A program made the position numbers and the translations under genes. The notes under the pieces were generated by a model. It worked only from the letters and a program-made list of their open reading frames with translations. It did not search any database and was not told the DNA's origin. From NCBI GenBank assembly GCA_002430605.1, contig DJBY01000080.1:7713-18225 (forward strand): 10,513 nt of DNA, in the 5' to 3' direction. Positions 6,339-10,513 of the stretch are shown here, one piece after another (position 1 is the stretch's first letter; each line of letters opens with the position of its first letter). The stretch comes from Opitutia bacterium UBA5964. Lineage in GTDB: Bacteria > Verrucomicrobiota > Verrucomicrobiia > Opitutales > Coraliomargaritaceae.

Positions 6339-6416
6339 ACCGCGCAGTGTCCCCTGCCGCACACTTTACAATCTGGCGCTAGACAAGCGCGCAGAAGTTC
6401 CTACATCTCTAGTCCA

Positions 6417-7337
6417 ATGGAAACAATTGATTATAACGGCATCCAGCTGCATCGCTGGCATTGCGGCCCTTCGACTTTTCTCGCACGCCCAGAGCTTGGC
6501 GCGCGACTAATGAACTGGAACCTCCAAATGCCTGACGGCACCGTGCGCGATGTCATACACTGGCCCGAAGATGCCGATTTTGAGCGCTTTGATAAAGTGC
6601 GGGGCGGCAACCCAATCCTCTTCCCGTTCTCCGGTCGTAGCTTTCACGCGGGCGAGATCGGCTATTGGCCTGATCGAGACGGCATAGTGCGGCCGATGCC
6701 GATGCATGGATTCACGCGCAATGGCAGATTCACACTCGTCGCGATCAACGAGGCGGGCTTCACCGCGGAACTGCAACCAAGCAAAGCAGACCACGAAGCC
6801 TATCCCTATGACTATCGCTTCACCGTGTGCTATGAATTCAGCGAACTGACGCTACGAGTCACGCTGACGCTGGAGAATTTGCACAGCCACCCGATCCTCT
6901 GGTCAGCGGGGCACCACTTCTACTTTACATTGCCTTGGCGCGACGGATCAACGCGTGGCGACTACCAGTTTAAGATTCCCGCCAAAGAGTGCTACGTTCA
7001 GAACGGCGACGGGGCACTCGATCCGGTTACACCCTTTGCCAAACAAGGCTCTTTTGGCAACACCGAGAACAGCAACCGTATTTTTACAAAATTAGACGGC
7101 ACTTCGACCACTTTCGGCCCAAACGAGGGTGGCGAAGACATTAGCATACGTATTTTGCAGGATACCGATACCGCATCGCCGGCCAATGCGATGATCCTTT
7201 GGACAGAGTTCAAAGACAGCCCGTTCTACTGCGTCGAGCCGTGGATGGGGCCGCCGAATAGCGCCGAACATGGCAAAGGCCTGCATACAGTCGCGCCTGG
7301 CAAGCGCTCCAGCTTCACTGTTGAAGTCGCGGTTTGA
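6417..7337 (+). CDS. Aldose 1-epimerase family protein (galactose mutarotase-like)
   Basis: Members of this family interconvert the alpha and beta anomers of sugars such as glucose and galactose, or of hexose 6-phosphates, in the cytoplasm. The 306-residue protein shows an N-terminal beta sandwich with LGARLMNW (28-35), GGNPILFPFSGR (63-74), MHGF (96-99, a family substrate-binding His), AGHHFYF (164-170, a candidate catalytic His) and CVEPWMGPP (272-280, whose Glu274 matches the family's catalytic Glu). ATG 6417 is chosen over an upstream ATG at 6309 because the extra 36 residues are unlike the family and run through the TGTTCCAC repeats. No Shine-Dalgarno sequence is visible. It stands alone, with no sugar pathway genes beside it, so free sugar and sugar phosphate cannot be told apart as substrate, and galM is not assigned. 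Confidence 0.85.
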   Translation: METIDYNGIQLHRWHCGPSTFLARPELGARLMNWNLQMPDGTVRDVIHWPEDADFERFDKVRGGNPILFPFSGRSFHAGEIGYWPDRDGIVRPMPMHGFTRNGRFTLVAINEAGFTAELQPSKADHEAYPYDYRFTVCYEFSELTLRVTLTLENLHSHPILWSAGHHFYFTLPWRDGSTRGDYQFKIPAKECYVQNGDGALDPVTPFAKQGSFGNTENSNRIFTKLDGTSTTFGPNEGGEDISIRILQDTDTASPANAMILWTEFKDSPFYCVEPWMGPPNSAEHGKGLHTVAPGKRSSFTVEVAV

Positions 7338-7369
7338 TCGCCACTGTAGCTCTCTCGCACTGAATCCTG

Positions 7370-7414
7370 GCATAAGGCCAGTCGCTTTGAGAATTGTAGC
7401 GACTCGCTTTATGC
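7370..7414 (+). repeat. Long imperfect hairpin downstream of the epimerase gene
   Basis: The 17-base arms 7370-7386 and 7398-7414 pair with only two mismatches. Each arm has an outer GCATAA/TTATGC block and an inner AGTCGCT/AGCGACT block, and the loop is TTGAGAATTGT. AATCCT (7363-7368) and AGGATT (7424-7429) could extend the stem past a bulge. The hairpin starts 32 bases after the stop codon, with no T-run after it. Part of it (TTGAGAATTG followed by ATGCCGC) recurs near 2243, so it looks like a repeat element that may also stabilise the mRNA end. Confidence 0.6.
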
Positions 7415-7468
7415 CGCGAATCAAGGATTAGAAGTACGATTAGGTTTAGCACTCCGTCACCTCGTTCA

Positions 7469-7493
7469 AGGCTGACTCGCAGCCTCGTTTTAT
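7469..7493 (+). terminator. Possible intrinsic terminator before trkA
   Basis: AGGCTG (7469-7474) pairs with CAGCCT (7480-7485) around a five-base loop. It is followed after CG by TTTTAT. The stem is short and the T-run modest, so this is a weak candidate for ending epimerase transcription. It lies 100 bases before trkA and would separate the two transcripts. Confidence 0.4.
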
Positions 7494-7565
7494 CCAAAAT
7501 GATCCGCTAAAGCCCCTAAAATTAACACTGGATATACGGCAACGCCACGTCACAATGCGCACGAA

Positions 7566-7583
7566 GTCTAAATTCATTTAGAC
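7566..7583. promoter_or_regulatory. Perfect 18-bp dyad upstream of trkA, possible operator
   Basis: GTCTAAAT (7566-7573) and ATTTAGAC (7576-7583) are perfect inverted 8-base arms around a TC centre, ending nine bases before the trkA ATG. An AT-rich dyad of this size at this place is typical of a repressor site or of a translation-blocking hairpin. No regulator gene is adjacent. No confident promoter is seen. Confidence 0.5.
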
Positions 7584-7592
7584 ACACCCGTT

Positions 7593-8942
7593 ATGAAAAT
7601 TATCATCGTTGGCGCCGGCGAAGTCGGCCACAATCTTTGCACCACACTCGCTGCCGCTGGGCACGACGTGACTCTCATCGAACGCTCAGTACAGCGCTGC
7701 GAGAAGCTGGATGAGGAGCAGAACGCGCGTATCATCACTGGCAACGGCAGTTCTGCGCGTCAATTGATCGAAGTCGATGTGGCGGAGTGCGACGCCTTTC
7801 TGGCGATGACCAGTGATGACCGCACTAACATCATCTCCTGCTCACTCGCCAAAGGGCTGGGGGCTAAAAACACGATCGCCCGTATCCATGACGAGACCTA
7901 CAGCGATAACTCGGTAATTAACTATCAACTGCACTTCGGTATCGATCTTCTGGTAAATCCGGAAGCGATCTGTGCCGTCGAACTAGCTAAAGAGATTCGT
8001 GGTGCGGGTCGCGTGGCAGTAGAAAACTTCGCCCGCGGGCAGATCGAAGTCCAGCAACAGCGAGTCGCTGCGGGCTCTCGCCTGATCGGCAAGCAACTCA
8101 AAGACCTTAAATTCGACCCTCGTGTGCGCATTGGCTACATTCAACGCGACGGTAAGAGCCAGATTGCCAGCGCAGATAGTATCATGCAAGTGGACGACCT
8201 CGTCACGCACTTTGGCCATCCAGAAGCCCTGTTTGCCCTGCGCCAAAAATTCGACCCCAAGCACAAAGTCGACCTCTCGCGAGTCGTGCTCTTCGGCGCC
8301 AGCGAGACTGCGATCAATTTGATCCAGTTACTAACCAATCCACGCTTCAAAATTCGTGTGATCGAGAAAAACCCCGAGACCTGTCGCGCACTGGCAGAGC
8401 GCTTCCCACACATCACAGTGATTCATGGTGATGCCACCTCGCTACGCCTACTCGAAGAGGAGCAAATCGGTAGCGCCGACTATTTCGTGGGCTGCACCAA
8501 AGACGACGAGGAAAACATCCTCACCTGCATCCAAGCCTCCAAGCTCGGCGCCAAACACGTGCAACTGGTGATCAACAAGGGTGACTATGACGAACTACTC
8601 GGCATGCTAAAGACGACGCTGGCGATCGAAGTGGTCGTCTCGCCGCGTCGCGCCACTGCCGAGTTCATGCTACGCACCTTATCGACAGAAACCGTCGCGA
8701 CTCTCGCCGATTTACCGAATCAGGGAGTGCGCATACTCGAAGTACGCATCAGTCACTCCAGTCCATGCGTCGGCCGTAGCGTCAAAGACCTGCAATTTCC
8801 ACGCGGCAGCCTATTGGTTGCATTACAACACAAATTCAAAGCCAAGGTCCCCGCAGCAGACGATATCATTCTTGCCGGCGATCGAGTCGTCGTCGCCGTC
8901 AACCACGAGCAAGAAAAAGCACTTCTTGAGCGCCTCGTCTAA
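7593..8942 (+). CDS. trkA: Trk system potassium uptake protein TrkA (NAD-binding gating subunit)
   Basis: TrkA is the peripheral cytoplasmic subunit that binds the TrkH potassium channel and gates it in response to nucleotides. The 449-residue protein has the classic double layout: RCK_N (1-120), RCK_C (about 140-220), RCK_N (about 228-345) and RCK_C (about 370-449). The first Rossmann fold starts IIIVGAGEVG, with the full GxGxxG loop at 7-12 and an acidic residue (Glu30) for the ribose. The second reads VVLFGASETA (231-240), where the second and third glycines are replaced by Ser and Ala. Its acidic residue (Glu258 in VIEKN) is kept. ATG 7593 is the natural start because the first beta strand begins at once. 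TrkH follows three bases after the stop, so the two are surely co-transcribed. The identification is very secure. Confidence 0.95.
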   Translation: MKIIIVGAGEVGHNLCTTLAAAGHDVTLIERSVQRCEKLDEEQNARIITGNGSSARQLIEVDVAECDAFLAMTSDDRTNIISCSLAKGLGAKNTIARIHDETYSDNSVINYQLHFGIDLLVNPEAICAVELAKEIRGAGRVAVENFARGQIEVQQQRVAAGSRLIGKQLKDLKFDPRVRIGYIQRDGKSQIASADSIMQVDDLVTHFGHPEALFALRQKFDPKHKVDLSRVVLFGASETAINLIQLLTNPRFKIRVIEKNPETCRALAERFPHITVIHGDATSLRLLEEEQIGSADYFVGCTKDDEENILTCIQASKLGAKHVQLVINKGDYDELLGMLKTTLAIEVVVSPRRATAEFMLRTLSTETVATLADLPNQGVRILEVRISHSSPCVGRSVKDLQFPRGSLLVALQHKFKAKVPAADDIILAGDRVVVAVNHEQEKALLERLV

Positions 8943-8945
8943 ACT

Positions 8946-10418
8946 GTGAATACCGCAATCATCTATAAGCTCCTAGGCATGGTGCTGCTGGCTCTGGCCG
9001 GAGCCTTCGGTCTCTGCATCGTGGCAGGGCTGGCCAACGGCGAGACCTTTGCCGACCAATCCTTGCAAGCCTTCGCTACCTCGATCGGGATGACCTTCGC
9101 GCTGGCCGCACTCTTTCTGCTGCTTGGACGCAAAGGACAAGCCAAGCTCTTTCGCCGCGAGGCACTCTGCGCTATCGGGCTATCATGGATACTCGCCACC
9201 ATCGTTGGCGCGATTCCATATATCCTCATCGTCGAGCATTGCGAAATATCCGATGCGATCTTTGAGAGTTCGTCTGGGCTCACCACGACTGGAGCGACCG
9301 CCTTTCCAAAGTTTTACGAGTTCCCGCACAGTCTTCTGTTTTGGCGCTCACTCAGCCAGTGGGTCGGCGGCCTAGGGGTAGTCGTGTTTTTCGTCGCGAT
9401 CCTTTCCTCGCTCGGTGCCGGCGCAAAAATCCTATTCAGTAATGAGTCTTCGGGTACTTCGGCAGACTTTGATCACGGCCGTATCCAAAGCGGCGCGTTC
9501 TATCTAATGCTCTATTACCTGGGTCTTTCGGTTGCATGCATGGTCGCCTATGTGATGGGAGGAATGAATTGGTTCCAGGCGATCAACCACGCCATGACCA
9601 CCATCGCAACAGGTGGGTTCAGCACCGAGCCCACGAGCATGCAGCAGTTTCAGAGTCCGACACTCGAATGGATCTCGATCGTATTTATGACAATTGCAGG
9701 CACGACCTTCGTCTTCGCCATACGCCTGCTCCGTGGGCGCACCAAGGGATTAGCCAAACACAACGAGATCTACTGGTTCTACGCTATACTCCTCGCCAGC
9801 ACCGCCCTGCTGACGCTCTACCTAGTCGAGCTCACGGGAGAACTCCCAGACCACAATAGTATCCGCGCCGCAGCCTTCCAAGCCGTTTCCATTATGACGA
9901 CGACCGGCTATTCGACTATGGACTACGACGTCTGGCTGCCCTCTGCCAAGATGCTGCTGCTTATTTTGATGTTGATTGGAGGCTGTTCGGGTTCGACCAG
10001 CGGCGGAGTTAAAGTGGTGCGCGTCGTGATCGCTTTACGTGCCGCGGTGCAAAGCGTGACGCAATCCTTCCGCCCAAATGTCACCAAGCCGATGCGGATG
10101 GGCGGCCAAACGCTCAGTCAAGCGGCGATCAACAGCGTCATTACCTTTTTAATGCTAATGCTATTTCTAGTTGTCGCATCGATGCTCTTCATCGCATCCA
10201 ACGAGCCTGAACTCACTTTCGTAGGCTCATTCTCGGCAGTTCAAGCGACCTTATTTAATATTGGTCCAGGCTTCGACGCTGTCGGCCCCACTCAGGATTT
10301 TCATTTTCTAAGAGATTCCACCAAAATATTCCTCTCCCTACTCATGATTCTCGGGCGCCTTGAACTCTACGCCGTGCTCGTCCTGTTTTCTCCATCGGTG
10401 TGGAAACGATTTTCATAG
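8946..10418 (+). CDS. trkH: Trk system potassium uptake protein TrkH (membrane pore subunit)
   Basis: TrkH forms the potassium-conducting pore in the inner membrane. The 490-residue length is normal. The four pore-loop filter regions are visible in order: SSGLTTTGATAF (109-120), MTTIATGGFST (217-227), SIMTTTGYSTMDYDVW (315-330) and FNIGPGFDAVGP (437-448). Also present are the conserved GGCSGSTSGGVKVVR (345-359), which includes the intramembrane gate loop, and the ending GRLELYAVLVLFSP (470-483). The start is GTG 8946, three bases after the trkA stop. The next Met (position 12) would cut into the first membrane helix, so GTG is preferred. There is no Shine-Dalgarno sequence, so translation is probably coupled to trkA. 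It needs TrkA, encoded just upstream, for gating. Confidence 0.95.
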   Translation: MNTAIIYKLLGMVLLALAGAFGLCIVAGLANGETFADQSLQAFATSIGMTFALAALFLLLGRKGQAKLFRREALCAIGLSWILATIVGAIPYILIVEHCEISDAIFESSSGLTTTGATAFPKFYEFPHSLLFWRSLSQWVGGLGVVVFFVAILSSLGAGAKILFSNESSGTSADFDHGRIQSGAFYLMLYYLGLSVACMVAYVMGGMNWFQAINHAMTTIATGGFSTEPTSMQQFQSPTLEWISIVFMTIAGTTFVFAIRLLRGRTKGLAKHNEIYWFYAILLASTALLTLYLVELTGELPDHNSIRAAAFQAVSIMTTTGYSTMDYDVWLPSAKMLLLILMLIGGCSGSTSGGVKVVRVVIALRAAVQSVTQSFRPNVTKPMRMGGQTLSQAAINSVITFLMLMLFLVVASMLFIASNEPELTFVGSFSAVQATLFNIGPGFDAVGPTQDFHFLRDSTKIFLSLLMILGRLELYAVLVLFSPSVWKRFS

Positions 10419-10499
10419 ACGAGAGCGACGTGAACCGCAGTGACTAAGCTCAGTGGCACTAAACAAGAAAAATTCATCGTCGATTAGCGAGTAAAGGAG

Positions 10500-10513
10500 G
10501 GAGGGCGACTCGC
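10500..10513 (+). repeat. Probable truncated GGAGGG hairpin repeat at window edge
   Basis: GGAGGG followed by CGACTCGC runs into the end of the window. The GGAGGG lead matches the two hairpin repeats at 2280-2303 and 2335-2358. GCGACTCGC also occurs in the hairpin arm at 7399-7407. The second arm would lie outside the window, so this is provisional. AAAGGAGG at 10493-10500 also looks like a strong ribosome binding site, but no start codon follows before the edge. The rest of 10419-10499 shows nothing. Confidence 0.35.

Larger units (their letters stand above)
6086..6416. promoter_or_regulatory. Divergent intergenic region between the nfeD-floA operon and the epimerase gene
   Basis: This 331-base stretch must hold the promoters for both divergent units. 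I see no confident -35/-10 pair, no RNA gene and no convincing small gene. It contains the paired TGTTCCAC repeats annotated at 6237-6262 and 6313-6338. It also has a weak 5-bp hairpin, GCGCT (6376-6380) with AGCGC (6386-6390), about 26 bases before the epimerase start. The minus-strand frame of the long nfeD gene stays open as far as 6268, probably by chance. Confidence 0.5.

Noticed and set aside
7092..7424. 110-residue minus-strand frame across the end of the epimerase gene
   Set aside because: It lies antisense to the conserved VEPWMG region and through a hairpin repeat; it is a shadow frame.

Overview
The window is chromosomal housekeeping DNA from a Gram-negative-type bacterium. I infer Verrucomicrobiota, probably an Opitutae/Coraliomargarita-like lineage. 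The reasons are the gene types, moderate GC, a RodZ-like envelope protein, an NfeD-flotillin operon, a small membrane-anchored protein with a C-terminal motif I associate with the Planctomycetes-Verrucomicrobia-Chlamydiae (PVC) group, almost no Shine-Dalgarno sequences, and short GGAGGG hairpin repeats between genes. No database search was possible, so the taxonomy is an inference. I see no tRNA, rRNA, CRISPR array, transposase, phage gene or other mobile element.

Layout. Positions 2-2223 (+ strand) hold the C-terminal half of purN (purine synthesis), prmA (methylation of ribosomal protein L11) and a rodZ-like gene (cell shape). Positions 2224-2449 are a non-coding stretch of small hairpins, two of which share a fixed frame with compensating stem changes. 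Positions 2450-6085 (- strand) hold, in transcription order, a long NfeD-family membrane protease, a short NfeD protein, the flotillin floA and an unrecognised membrane-anchored protein. The first three are joined by two ATGA stop/start overlaps. Positions 6086-6416 are a divergent intergenic region with a repeated double TGTTCCAC motif. Positions 6417-7337 (+) hold an aldose 1-epimerase-family gene. Positions 7338-7592 hold a long imperfect hairpin, a possible terminator and a perfect 18-bp dyad just before trkA. Positions 7593-10418 (+) hold trkA and trkH, the gating and pore subunits of a potassium uptake system. Positions 10419-10513 are non-coding and end inside what looks like another GGAGGG repeat.

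How the genes work together. The nfeD-nfeD-floA set is a membrane-microdomain module of the yqeZ-yqfA type known from Bacillus subtilis. A scaffold-forming flotillin is made together with NfeD partners that carry OB-fold domains, one of which also has a serine protease domain. TrkA and TrkH are two parts of one transporter and are 3 bases apart. The other genes are independent housekeeping functions. I found no convincing new multi-gene system. The least explained material is the intergenic repeats, the two possible operators and the unrecognised protein at 2450-3094.
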